A stretch of 64,000 nucleotides of DNA from Entonaema liquescens (lineage: Eukaryota; Ascomycota; Sordariomycetes; Xylariales; Xylariaceae), in the NCBI GenBank assembly GCA_902805475.1, contig CADCSX010000026.1, positions 1 through 64,000 of the forward strand. Reading direction: 5' to 3'. The notes under the pieces are model-generated. The model had not been told where the DNA came from and made no database searches. It saw only the letters and a program-made list of their open reading frames with translations. The position numbers were made by a program, and so were the translations under genes. Positions 45,496-57,109 of the stretch are shown here, piece by piece. The first letter of the stretch is position 1; the number at the start of each line of letters is the position of its first letter.

Positions 45496-47940
45496 CTAAA
45501 ATTCATTATCCAGTCCCGGCGTTCGCCCCGACATATCCTCAGTGCCGGTAAATCCCATCCACGGGTTGAAAATGAGCCCCGCGTCTTCCTGTCCGGCATC
45601 CAACGACAAACCGGGAGAAGGTAACTGCCCGTTTCCTGCCGGGCTCCATTGCTGCGTCTTGGCGGCGGAGGTAGGGCCCTCGCTGCTTTGGCCGTATATC
45701 GAAGGCGACTGCGTGGATGTTGGTAGAGTGTGCGTTTCGGCGGGAGGCGTCGGGCCTGCGATCTCGTTGCTGTCGTCGACGAAATCCGATTGCAGCAACA
45801 GGCTCTGAACGGAGAGCCGCTGACGCGAGCTCGCGTATTGGGAGACTTTTGTGGACGGGCGTGCTGAAGGGGGCGGATCGGGCTCGGAGAAATTTTCTTG
45901 GGTCTGGAGGGCTAGGCGCACGGAATAGCTCGCTATTAATCGTTCCAGATCCTTTCGCTGGGAGGTCTTTAGTAACTGCAACTAAGACGAAGGTGTAGTT
46001 GGTTTTAAGGGTGGGATGATAAACATACCAGTGGTTGCGTCGAAGCTGAATAGGGGAAGAAGCGTGTGATCAGATTGAGGGATAACTTGGCTTTATTAAT
46101 TGCGACGTCGAGACTCGACTGGGCCCCTTGAATCCGCGAGCAGAACATGACTAGGCGCGCGCTTTCGAAGGCACAGACTGCGGCGTCGCGCTCGAGAAGA
46201 CAATCCCCGTCGTAGTTGGAGAAATCGGATACGATCCGGATGATGCTCTCGGCGTGGTCGAGACATTTGAACTGCATAGCGACACGGTCCCGCGGGTGCA
46301 GCACAGCGAGAACGGGCGATGGCGCGGCTTCGCTGTAGCCGTCTAGGCCCAGACGGTATAAGTCGCAGTGGCATTGATGCCAGGACATGTGCAGCATGAT
46401 GAATTGGGCAGGCCATTTGCTGGCTTGCATGTTGGATATGGAGTATTGGTCGACGGGCCGGAGAGTCGCTTTGAGGGATCGAAGCTCTTCTTCGAAACGC
46501 TGAATACTTCCGCTAACTGTGGAGGATATTTCCTCGCCTAGACCGACTCGTCGGTTGAATCTATGCGACATCATGTAAGCTTGAGGTGCAATAAGGAGAG
46601 GATGAAATGAGTGAGCCCTTTAACAGAGAACTTAGAGGAGCGGATAGGTTTACCTCATAACTGCGCGTCGAACGGATGTCAAGCGAAGATATACACCGCG
46701 CAAACCAACAGCCGTCGCCAAGACCTCCGAGGGCCCTGGTCGAAGCAAGCCAGTATGTACAAACCGGCCCATCTCGAAGTAGTCTTCATCGCATGGTAGT
46801 TGGAGGTGAATTGTCTCCTCGGGACATAGTTCGAACTCCCTAAGCCCTACACAGAAGAAATCATCCAGTAAATAAAGTGCCCAGAAAAGTCGTCTACGAG
46901 CTTCCTGGGCGACGTCAGACAGCTCGGGGCGCTCGTAATTCAGACGCAGTGCAAGAGCCGTGCGAGCTGCGAGTGCGGCTAACATGAATGCTGTTGGGAA
47001 TTCTCCGCTTTCGATCTTATACCGGATTACGAGGAGGAGCGCTTGGAGGTGGAATATAGAGGCCCGTCCTACTTGTTGTAGAATCGACTGCTCAGCCTGT
47101 TGGATCCAGAGATCGTGACAGAGCGAAGTGCGCTGGAGTTGCAATGCTGTGATAGCGCATATTGATAGCTTCAAGGTTTCGTTCATCGTCTGATCCTTGC
47201 ATCTCTGGATGACAGTCGCCTTGTGAAAGAAGGCAAACGACGGCAGCGGATAGAGATGCCGGAAGTAATCTTCTACCAAACTCAACGTCGTCTCGTAATC
47301 CAGCGCGGACCCTTCCGTCTGGCCCACCATCCCGATATCCTGACCAGGCGATTCATGCGCCGGTTTGTCGTCGGTCCCTGATCCCTCCGCTACATCGTAA
47401 CTGCGAGCCGCGGTCCCGTTTCTCTTGGTCCGGGGATAGGTGCAGACCCGATTTCTGCGGACGCAACTAGAACAACTCGGGAGTTCACCGAGACACCGGG
47501 TTTTCTTGGAGTGGCACGGGATACACGCCTGCATACGACGCCGCCTCTCCGGCAGCTTCACGACATACTGGCCAGGCGTCTTCCCGGGCGCTTGCTGGAA
47601 CGAGCATTCGAAGCCAAGCCGGTCACAGTTCTGACAAATGTTTGGTCTGCCATCGCATCGTACCTAGGTAAAGAATATAAAATAAATATATATATAACTT
47701 ATAAGTCTCCCGACATGTTCGATCTCTTTATATACTATGAAATGGGTGTTGCACTGAGTAATCACTGCTTACCTTTCTTATCCTGCATTGGGAACAAATT
47801 GCCCGCTTCGTCAGCGTGTCCGATACGGATGTGGGTGTAAGTGCTGGCCCTGACCCGGACTGCTGGGGACTCTGAGGATCATGAGTATCGCCAGAAACCT
47901 GTGCCTGTAGAGGTCTCAAAGGCCGCAGAGCCTCGGTCAT
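45496..47940 (-). CDS. fungal transcription factor with two tandem Zn(II)2Cys6 clusters, 4 exons
   Basis: Nuclear transcriptional regulator of about 731 residues. Exons on the minus strand are 47940-47773, 47663-46654, 46560-46029 and 45981-45496. Splicing exon 1 to 2 joins ICSQCRIRK to VRCDGRPNICQNCDRLGFEC, a perfect CX2CX6CX6CX2CX6C cluster (C49-C76). A second perfect cluster follows 26 residues later (C103-C130, starting ACIPCHSKKTRC). Normal family members have one. The middle region matches the fungal TF domain (VEDYFRHLYPLPSFAFFHKAT, ARTALALRLNYE, RRRLFWALYLLDDFFCVGLR). The C-terminus is Ser/Gln/Pro-rich and disordered, likely activating. The acceptor of exon 2 falls inside a TACCTAGGTA palindrome. 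The ATG at 47940 is chosen as the first in frame; a possible 5' extension was not resolved. Its targets are unknown; the nearby MFS transporter is a candidate. Confidence 0.88.
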
Positions 47941-49155
47941 TGGTGGCAATGGATCCTACGGCTGGGTATTTTTCTCTGTCTGGTCATTCATTGGATACCC
48001 TCTAATATAGCTTATCGGGTCGCCGTTAGCAAATGCTTTTTTTTTTTTTAATAACGGTCGGTCTTTTTGGTATTCGAATCCAAGGGGCCGGTGAGGGTTA
48101 ACATACCCAATCACCAGTAAGACAGACCGACAAAGCCGAGTACCGTAAGCAAGACGCAATGCATTCCCACTCTGCTGCAACCACACGACGGGTCGAGTCG
48201 GGGTCCCCATCTAATTAAATAAGACGCTACACCAGGGTTCCTTGCGCGGGGGATCGAGGACTTTTGCGGGGATATCCAATAGGAAATGATGATCAGGTAC
48301 CCTCTAATATCTATCTTGCTTGCACAGCTTTGCTTCGACGTAACTAGTAGTAGCTATTCCCCATATTCGTACGATTCAGAATAATCGCGTTGACCCGAAC
48401 CCTCGGGACGGTCCAAGAGGCGACGATATAACTTATAAGACATCTTGGTGGCCCTCCTCTTCCCGTCCTCCCCCCTGCCGTACGAAACTTCACAGTTTTA
48501 CGATCAGCCTTGCAGGATCATGCTATTTGGGTAACCCCCGACCTGCCAAGCGAGCGAATTCAGACACACAATTGGCCAGAGGCACAGGGGTTCGAGCTCG
48601 CAATTCTTAGCGCGAATGACACCAAGAAACGCGATCAATTCCTACTAACGACAGCTTGGAAGCTGACATCTGACAAGGTGAATTTGCTTACACGCGACTC
48701 TTTAATTGCCTAGCAATTACGTACCTACCTAATGTCGGGTACTTCCTTGACGTCGCTAAATATGGATGGTATGGCATGGCATAGCATGGCATAGCATGGC
48801 ATAGCATGGCATAGCATGGATCTATATTGTGTGACTTGCTAGCGACTGTTTAGCTTTGATAGCTTTGACCACTAGTTGCTATGTAGAAACATACTGGTGT
48901 AGACTGATGTGTTTCTATATACATCTAGGTATATAAGATATATGTATCAGGGTATATCATATGCTTTCTCTGTCGTTATTTGGTTGATATCCAAGCTCTT
49001 GTAATAGGTACTATTTTCTTTCCAGTATCGCATTTTAAGGTAACGGCCAACTTCATGTCGACGTTAGGGTACTATTAATCCCCTTAAGAAGCCACCATAC
49101 TTAGACGCGCTCAACGAGTATACATAAAAGCCTTGCAACAGAGATATTCGGCATC
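47941..49155. other. divergent intergenic region between regulator and transporter
   Basis: Shared upstream region of the transcription factor (-) and the sugar transporter (+). It contains a T run near 48040 and a 10-bp minisatellite at 48771-48819. The frame at 48510-48713 is not recognised. Confidence 0.5.
48771..48819. repeat. 10-bp tandem repeat (minisatellite)
   Basis: Unit ATAGCATGGC is repeated nearly perfectly about five times, with the first and last units varied (ATGGCATGGC, ATAGCATGGA). It lies about 340 bases upstream of the transporter start codon. Confidence 0.92.
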
Positions 49156-51430
49156 ATGGGGGAGAAGTTGGGCACTTTCAGAGCCTGGTATCTGGTGGCT
49201 CTATGCTGTATTGGCAGCTTCTTGTTCGCGTACGTTCTTCTCTTCTACTCACTCAACCTCGTCGAGGGCGGTTCTTTATGTACGGGAATGCCATCTCATG
49301 AGCCATGATACTTGACTCTTTCCCCTTTATCCCATGTGCAGTCCCTCACACTAGGTCTATAGATACGATACAGGTGTCGTCGGTGGTGTCCTCACGTTAC
49401 CCTCATTCCAGAATGATTTCCGTATCACCAAATCCAACCAATCAAGCGTCGGCTCCAATGCAACGAGTCTTCTACAGGCTGGAGGTATGTCAATATTAGT
49501 TATGCGCCTACCATTAGAGCGAGAAGATAGATAGCTAACCTGTTACTTACCAGCCTTCTTCTCTTGTTTCTTCGTCTGGCCATTCACCTCTCGATTTGGA
49601 CGTCGGTGGTCGATCGCTCTGGCCTCGCTTATCTTCAACATTGGAGGTATCATTCAAGTGATTAATACCCACTCACTAGCCGCCTTCTATGTTGCTCGTG
49701 TCATTTCGGGGATAGGCGTTGGAATGGCTACGGTCATCATTCCCAGTAAGTCATAAGATCTTTCCTCTAACGTATAACCCATGGCTTCTTCATAGGTTAG
49801 TTGGCAGACAGTTGTTGACTTTAGCACCATAGTGTATAGCGCGGAGATGGCGCCAAAGCATATCAGAGGCCAATTAGGAAGCATGTTCCAATTTTTCTTC
49901 ACTCTCGGTGTAATGACATCGTATTGGGTCGATTATGGCGTGTCTCAGCACTTGGGCCCGACAACACAGCAATGGCAGATTCCTATCGGTCTTCAGGTCA
50001 GTATCTAGTTCTCTCTAATAATTTACCATACTGACACGAGCCTATCATCAGCTTGTTCCTGGTGGTATACTGGGACTGGGAATGTTACTTACGAAAGAGA
50101 GTACCCGATGGCTTGCAAAGTCAGGCCGAACGGATGAGGCGATGCAGTCGCTCATATGGGTTCGTGGTGGCGATAGTGTTAAAGTACAAGAAGAGTATGA
50201 CAGAAGCTTGGATCAATCGTTCAGAAGCTAACAACTAGGCAGATTCGCAGAAATCATCGCAGGTATCCGAGAAGAAGAGCGTGTCACCGAGGGGCTCACA
50301 TGGAAGGAATACCTCCTACCAGTGAACCGCTTCCGTTTCCTCATTGTTATCACACTCCAGATAGGTGAGCATGATTCATTCTTGCTGGTTGGGTTAGCTA
50401 ATACTGACATACAATATAGGTGTGCAACTTACGGGCAATACTAGTCTGGCTTACTGTAAGTTCATAGATGTAACTCCCCTTAGCACCAAATAAGTTTAAG
50501 CTAACTCCTTCAAGACGCTCCTCAGATATTCAAGGCTGTCGGTGCTGGCGACCAGAGTCTCCTGATTAGCGGTTTCTTCGGAGTAGTGAAAGTTGTCTCA
50601 TGTTTGTTCTTCCTACTGTTCCTCGTCGAAAGGATTGGCCGCCGTGGCTCACTTCTAGGCGGATCTTTCCTTATGGGTGCTTACATGCTCATCATTGCTT
50701 GTTTGACTGCTACTCATCCACCAGTTGCCGGCCAATCCCTAACAAGCACTGGTGCTGCAGCAGTAGCCATGGTGTATCTTGAAGCGAGTAAGTAAACTTT
50801 GCTGAAGTCTCATCTCGCGTCGCTCGCTAATGATTTTCTTTCTGATAGTGAGTTATAATATATCATGGGGACCTGTTCCTTGGGTGAGTGACCCCGCCGC
50901 TGTCCGTCTTGTTTTCTGCCTCCAGCCGAATCTAATCCTCCTTTAGCTTTACATGAGTGAAATATTCCCATCTCGGATACGAGAGGCTGGAGTGGCAGGT
51001 AACTTCCACCCATATCCTCGTTGATGCTATAATTATTAACGTTTACCAGTTGGCACGGCTACTCAATGGTTGTTCAACTTCGTCTTCTCTCAAGTTACTC
51101 CACATGCCATAAACAATATCGGTTGGAGGACATTTTTGATGTTCTGTATATTCAACTGGGCCTTGGTTGTATATACATGGTTTTTCATCAAGGAGGTAAG
51201 ATATCACATAAGTGACCCGTCATACAGGACATGCTTGCTAACAGAGTGCCAAGACCAAGGGAAAGTCTCTAGAGGAAATGGAAGCTCGTAAGTGGCCTGA
51301 TGTTGACTTCATCGCTGAAGTTGCTGACGCGTTCGTAGTTTTTGGATCTAGCGAGACCGCAATCGACTTCGAGAAAGTTCACGAACATATACGAAACGAC
51401 AAGGTGCCGGCGGCAAGCGATAAAAATTAA
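49156..51430 (+). CDS. MFS sugar transporter, 13 exons
   Basis: Plasma-membrane sugar:proton symporter-like protein of the major facilitator superfamily, about 494 residues. Exons: 49156-49229, 49363-49484, 49554-49745, 49833-49996, 50052-50194, 50243-50364, 50420-50455, 50515-50787, 50849-50883, 50947-50998, 51050-51195, 51254-51287, 51339-51430. All phases agree. Family marks in order are YDTGVVGGVL in the first helix region, RFGRRWSIALAS (D/R-G-R-R loop 2-3), ARVISGIGVGMATVIIPMYSAEMAPKHIRGQL, KESTRWLAKSGRTDEA (the PESPRWL position), QLTGNTSLAYYAPQIFKAVG, VERIGRRGSLLGGS, WGPVPWLYMSEIFPSRIREAG and FIKETKGKSLEEMEALFG. Twelve introns is far more than in neighbouring genes. The substrate (hexose, pentose, quinate or other) cannot be read from the sequence. 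Divergent placement from the zinc-cluster regulator suggests regulation by it. Confidence 0.9.
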
Positions 51431-52466
51431 GGAAGGCGATAAACTTCACGAACAGTTGTCGGATACTTGCTAGAGTCTTTATCAACCCGCTCAAAGCATC
51501 TCATCGGAATAGCGCCCAATTGGGATGGAAAACCGGTAGTCCATGTATCTTATCACTGTAGCCGAGCTTAAGGACTTGCCGCATTAGACTTATAAAAGCC
51601 CACAGAGATATAATCCGCCAATGAGTAGGCCGGAGTTTTCTATTAACAATACGTAATATACGCTTCAAATTCCGAATAGCAAACCCCTAATTGTAAATGC
51701 ACTGGCTTGCAGTTTAGGATGAGTCTATTGACCTCGTGTTTTTAGTACCCATATTCGTGGGATGAACTTAAGGGTTGAATGTAACCCAAATCGGCGTACT
51801 CTGAACTGGGCCTAAGCAAAATATTGCCAAGATGCAACCTAAAAATTAGAAGCTGTCTAAGATTACGCAGAAGGCTTCAAAATGTTTCCAAGACAAGACC
51901 ACTGGCATGTCTATAAACACTTGGCTTCAAATATATTAATAGTCCGGGTCGGGCCGTCTGGTAGATATCGCCTGTAAATAATAATCTAACCTGAGTTTCT
52001 TGACAGTAAAATGAGAAGTCCAGTAGCAGAGTTAGTTCTACGGCGAAAGATAAATGGCCAGACATAAAGGTTGACAGCTCTCTAGACGTTAGCTGCGGCG
52101 TGGGTTAAGAAGCGGATTGATCCGTCGTTAGCATCTAGGGGAATGATATATCTCGTCCTATTAGGAAGCTCCCCGGGAAACCCGGGAATACGAATCGTGA
52201 TAACTGTTGATAACTCATTTCTATATCTTGTTTCGGCTCTCGAATCTTCTTTCGCGTAGGCCAATAGTATTTGACTTAATTCCTTTTAGAGTATGCTTCT
52301 CCGCGTATAATCCTAGCTGGAGATAATTATGTGGTTTGGCTAAGACTAAACTCTAGTAGAAAGGCACATCCGTAGTGCTATCTAGTGTACATTGAATGCT
52401 TTCTTAATGGCGGTTGGGTCGAAATGCGGCATTGGTAGTCGGACCGAATGATTGATCTTACATCTA

Positions 52467-52510
52467 GCCAGGACATTGCCAGGACATTGCCAGGACATTG
52501 CCAGGACAAT
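52467..52510. repeat. 11-bp tandem repeat, four copies
   Basis: Unit GCCAGGACATT occurs three times perfectly, followed by a fourth copy with one change (GCCAGGACAAT). Confidence 0.92.
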
Positions 52511-53714
52511 ATCTATTAGACCAGAACAGCTTTGATAGCATTCCAACTGTTTGGGAAGGAGATTCAAGGGAAGGGATACGTAGTATGGGGGATCACACAT
52601 TAGCGCAACTGAATCATGTGTCTCGCATGTGCAATGTAAATCACTTGCCCATCGAAAGAAAGAAGAACACTGAAAGGAAAACGTCTCACTTGGCAAGCTT
52701 GGCTATGCCTCGGCGCTGTCTGTAAATCATTCCCTAATCGCTTGGCGTCATGGTAAATCAAAGCTTATTTCGACGTCGATATCTATAGTAATCAAGCTGA
52801 AGACTTTGAGGCTCATTAGATTTTGATATTCACGATGTTTTTCTATAATCTTCCTTCGACATTGTGGTTAAACACTTTGGAAGAATGCTGCTCCGACACC
52901 TGGTTGACCCTGACACTCCATTCTCCCTTATCTGTCTCACGCCATATGCCCCCTTCTTCCCCTCATTGGATCAACACCCTTGTTCCCTCCACATTCTCGC
53001 GGGTTTCTTTCCTTATCACAGGCTATTCCGTTGAATTATCTCCTAGGGGAATAACTTTCTCGCTCGACAACAATACTTGCTCGTCCCCTACCTACACCCA
53101 TTCACCGACTTACATGTCGATTTCATCTAGCTTTTGAGGAGCCGGCTGGGCAATGTTACCTTCCTCTATGGCCAAGGCTTGCGTATGTTTCCCCAACCAA
53201 TAACCAGGAGAACAACGAGCCTTGGCGCATTCCTGGGGTCGGCCAGCGTCACTTTCACACCCGCGTTCCAACCCATTCGGAGTAGCACTCTTCACCCGGA
53301 CTAGCTTTATCCGACCTAGTCACTATCGGGATAATAGATCAACATGGCAAACTTACACACTGACAAGCCACTGGCATCTCTACGAGCGTTGACTAGGTAC
53401 CGCGCGAATATACATGTATTCCTAAATCAAGATGGAAGCCCAACCGCTCGCTAAATTCAATATGGCAGATGATATCGTCTTTATTGGCATGTATGTACGA
53501 GTCCCGGGCAGCTGAGGCGGCCCCTCTAAGTATATCAGGAAGGTGGCTTTTATCTTTCATGTCACGACGACATCTGGGACACATCACATTCTACCATCAC
53601 TAGGGGGTAATGATGCCTTGAGTGAATCTCGCAGCGATTCGTCATTGGCCTATATACTTCTTGGCTTTGTTTATCTCGCATCGGGCTGCGTGTGGGAGGC
53701 TTTGATAGTCATAC

Positions 53715-53723
53715 TCTATATAA
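53715..53723 (+). promoter_or_regulatory. TATA box of the eqolisin gene
   Basis: CTATATAAT lies 157 bases upstream of the eqolisin start codon and is followed by a C/T-rich leader. Position and sequence fit a TATA element. Confidence 0.4.
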
Positions 53724-53879
53724 TATCACTTGGTCTCCTCGCTTCTGTCAATCCTTTCTGAAAACAAGCCGCCGCAGCTTTAGCTCTTATAGCATAGCTT
53801 CCTCCACATTCCAAGACCTTGTCGGTTTTCACATATTCGCCGCTTGTGCTTCCTTGATAATCCCCTTACCCACTTCAAG

Positions 53880-54865
53880 ATGCAGCTCCCTGTCGTTGCT
53901 GCTCTCCTATACGCCAACTTGGCACTTGCTGCTCCCGGTACGGCTGCGCGTCGCCAACGGGCCGCCGAGCGTCTTGCTGAGAGGAGGGTCTCCCGTGCTT
54001 CGAACACTCTCCAGCCTGCCGACAGCGAGTTTACGATCGCCTCCAAGAATGACACTGCCCACGTTGAGTATAGCTCTAACTGGGCCGGTGCTGTCCTCAT
54101 TGGCAGTGGCTACAAGACCGTGACTGGTACTATTGTCGTTCCCACCCCCAAGACTCCGTCCGGCGGTAGCAGCTCCCGACAGTACTCGGCATCCGCTTGG
54201 GTCGGTATTGACGGTGACACTTGCGCTACCGCAATTCTGCAAACCGGTGTCGACTTTACCGTCCAGGGATCTTCGGTGTCTTTCGATGCTTGGTATGAAT
54301 GGTACCCCGACTATGTAAGTAAGATTCTAAATCCCGGCCCCCCTGCTCGCTCGACTTTACCCATATGCTTTGTCGATCCTACTCTATTTAAAGCAGGGCA
54401 ATCTTCTCCTTGATAAGCTTAACACTGACTCGATATCATAGGCCTATGACTTCTCCGGCATCCCCATCAAGGCTGGCGACACGCTTACCTTCGTAAGTAA
54501 CTACATATCGGAGTGTAACAACTAAGATTCTAACAAGCACGCAGACCGTCACCGCTTCTAGTACAGCAGCCGGCACGGCTGTTATCGAGAACAAGACGAC
54601 CGGCAAGAAGGTCACCCACTCCTTCTCCGGCGAGACCGACAAGCTCTGCCAGACCAACGCCGAGTGGATCGTGGAGGACTACTCGAGCGGTGGCAGCCTG
54701 GTTAGCTTCGCGGACTTCGGTACCGTACAGTTTACTGGTGCTTCGGTCAACGGTGGCACTGGAGTTACCGGCGCTACTATCATTGACATCCAGCAGAGCA
54801 ACAAGGTCCTGACTGACTGCTCGACTTCGGGATCTAGCAATGTGGTCTGCTCTTACACTGGTTAG
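53880..54865 (+). CDS. secreted glutamic peptidase (G1 family, eqolisin / aspergillopepsin II type), 3 exons
   Basis: Acid-acting secreted endopeptidase. Exons are 53880-54314, 54442-54492 (51 bases) and 54545-54865, in phase, giving 268 residues. The signal peptide MQLPVVAALLYANLALA is followed by a short basic propeptide (about 18-50; TAARRQRAAERLAERRVSR). The mature domain shows SSNWAGAVL, VTGTIVVPTPKTPSGG, SASAWVGIDGD, AILQTGVDF and FDAWYEWYPDY. The catalytic dyad of the family is Gln and Glu; here Gln of ILQTGVD (about 121) and Glu of QTNAEWIVED (about 202) are at the expected spacing of about 80. It ends in CSTSGSSNVVCSYTG. Identification is secure. The enzyme is usually produced at low pH for protein scavenging. 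Confidence 0.93.
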
Positions 54866-55203
54866 GCGAATAGGTTCGCTCCTATACCTAAAGGGAAAGG
54901 AATACGGGTATTCTAGCTGCGGGACTGGGATATATAGCTGCTAGACATGCCACCTATTGGCTCCGTAGTAGTTATCGACTGGATATTTGATCGAGTTTTG
55001 GCCTAGTGGTAGCTATCTACAATGATGAAAAAAATATTCATGATAGTTCGTTGCTCGTTAATATTCCCCCCTCCCCGAGTAATGGCGGGGTTACAAGATA
55101 TAAGTAGTATCTGACATTCTTCGATCACCTCAAAGTCAAGGCCCCATATTCACGGATGCGTGTGCATTATACTTCCCGCGGTGCAATGTGAACTTTCAAT
55201 CCA
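54866..55203. other. convergent 3' intergenic space
   Basis: The space lies between the converging eqolisin and P450 genes. No gene is seen. Confidence 0.6.
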
Positions 55204-57109
55204 TCAAGAAATAGAAGACCGCTTTAAACCGTGTGTCAGTCTTTTCAGACGTGTAGAAATAGGTATTATCACTTACCCATGCTCCTCCGTTAACTCCACG
55301 TTGTCGGCAAGCCTCATGTTGAAGGACGTGAGAAGGGTAGGGACAAGCTAAGGATGAATCAGCTACTGTAATAATCACATGTCTACAATTACTGTTACTA
55401 CATACCTTGCTTATTTCCAGCCAGCTAATGTCTAAAAATAGATCTCAGTATTCACGGCCAACGCAGGAATAGGGGGTATACTCACGCCTTCCAATGCAAG
55501 TTCGAGAGCCGCCGCCGAACCCGAAGAAAAATCGCCCTATAAAGATTGAGGGTTAATTAAAGGCTCAGAAGGGCATTTTATAAATGAACAACTCACTCAT
55601 TGTACCTTCGTTCTCCTTCTCTAACCATCTCTCTGGACGGAATTCTTCTGCGTCGGAACCCCAGATCTCTTGTGAACGGTGAATAACCCATGCACTTGTT
55701 CCGACAGTGACCTATCAAGTCAGTATTTATCTAGAATAAATCTTTAAGTAGGAGCCTTACTCCTGCTGGCACGTAGTGTCCGTCGATTGTCATACCGCCC
55801 TCCGGCACATTTCGATCGAGAATGTCACCGGTTGCTGGATATAAACGTATTGCTTCATACATGACGGCCTGGAGATAGGGGCAAGACTCTGCTTCTTTGA
55901 AAGTGACAGGATTGCTCAATTCACCCGCTCGTCTTTTGTTTTCTAGCTCATCCATAAGTATGCTATACTTCTCCCGATACTTTAGCAGTAAGTAGAAGAT
56001 TGCCCGTAGTGAGGTTGACGTGGTATCAGATCCGGCAAAGATATTTGAAGTCATCATAAATGAGATGTTGGTATCGTTAAGCTCTGGCTTCGCCTTCTGT
56101 ACCGAGAACAGTTGGTTTACTATGTCTTTATAATCTCCATCACGGTCCGTTCGAGCCTTGATTTCCCGGGAGGCGAACTCGAAAAAGTAACCATTCCGGT
56201 CATTGCTAGCCAGCCAATTCCCAATAAAGGGCATGAGTGTCTGGTGCAGGTGGAAAAAAGTGGGAGCGTGCTTAACCCAGCCGATGGATTTCAAGGCTTT
56301 CCGAAGTCGAAGTAAAATTCCTTCGTCATCACCACTCGAAACATATCCAAATGGCTTCGAGAAGCTAATAGCTCCAATAACGTCTACAGGGAAAGTGTCA
56401 GCGTGAATGTTGCTTCTAGTATATCAGGCATCCCATTTAATACCAAAAGCAAAAAGTTGTACCCAATATCCCAAGTCGATTGGTTGGGCACGGATCTCCT
56501 TTAGCGAATTTACCAACGATATCAAAACTGTGTTAACTTGAGGTTCAAGATAAGCTATAGAATCCATAGAGTAGGCGCGCGCCACTAGTTTACGCTGCTC
56601 TGAATGAATCTTCTCATTTCTCTGGCCAGCAAGGTCGAATGGTCGCGAGCCTTGGATTACAGAGTACGATTCGGCCTTATAGAACCTGTTACCAGCCTCT
56701 ATAGTAGCAGTTAGGAAACAGACAAGATTAAGATGAAGTTATAATGGGCCATACTATATATCTCTCGGAACGCCGCAGGGTCTATAACACTCCTGTTGGG
56801 AACACATTAACACACCCCCTTCATAGAAGCATGAAGTATTTGGACAAGGCAGCTACTTCACTGCACTTACAACACATCTGGCGCGATTCGCACAACCCTT
56901 CCATGTTTTTTATGAAGGTCATATAGGTCGCGATGAATACGTCCTCTTTTTGCGATGTAGGCATAATATGTGGGACTAATTTTGGCAATAAATGGGCCTG
57001 GAATTCGAGCAAGGGGTGAAAAGAAGCACTGATAGACGGTGTAGACGCCGGCGACCACAGTTACGAACCCGATAAGGACATAGACTTCGAAGAGCCTTTC
57101 TGGACCCAT
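55204..57109 (-). CDS. cytochrome P450 monooxygenase, 9 exons
   Basis: Microsomal haem monooxygenase of about 484 residues. Exons on the minus strand: 57109-56871, 56792-56755, 56698-56444, 56383-55761, 55711-55597, 55536-55486, 55431-55406, 55347-55277 and tentatively 55240-55204. An N-terminal membrane anchor (VLIGFVTVVAGVYTVYQCFF) and a PLARIPGP hinge are present. The I-helix is FAGSDTTSTSL, the K-helix ExxR is in MYEAIRLYPATG, the PERW motif is FRPERWLEKE, and the haem loop is FGFGGGSRTCIGRH with the Cys ligand. The last residues depend on an uncertain final intron: without it the protein ends EEHG, with it EEHGLTHGLK.... The sequence resembles the fungal pisatin-demethylase / benzoate-hydroxylase-like group, but the substrate is not predictable. 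A transposable element lies about 650 bases upstream. Confidence 0.9.

Larger units (their letters stand above)
51431..53879. other. gene-poor intergenic region
   Basis: This 2.4 kb stretch holds an 11-bp tandem repeat (52467-52510) and the eqolisin promoter at its right end. Frames at 52823-53137 and 53543-53761 have no recognisable family and odd composition. No gene is supported. Confidence 0.5.

Noticed and set aside
48000..48140. Possible tRNA (TTCGAATCC B-box-like match near 48070)
   Set aside because: No matching A box or foldable acceptor stem within tRNA distance on either strand.
48510..48713. 67-codon plus-strand frame between regulator and transporter
   Set aside because: Unrecognised and located in a divergent promoter; no splice partner in phase.
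52823..53137. 104-codon plus-strand frame
   Set aside because: Its Ser/Thr/Pro-rich composition with no signal peptide or family is what C/T-rich promoter DNA gives by chance.
53543..53761. 72-codon plus-strand frame with a hydrophobic C-terminus
   Set aside because: It ends in the eqolisin promoter across its TATA-like box; no family and no conserved neighbour exon.
45496..57109. Secondary-metabolite biosynthetic cluster
   Set aside because: A P450, regulator and transporter are present, but no PKS, NRPS, terpene synthase or similar backbone enzyme is in the window.
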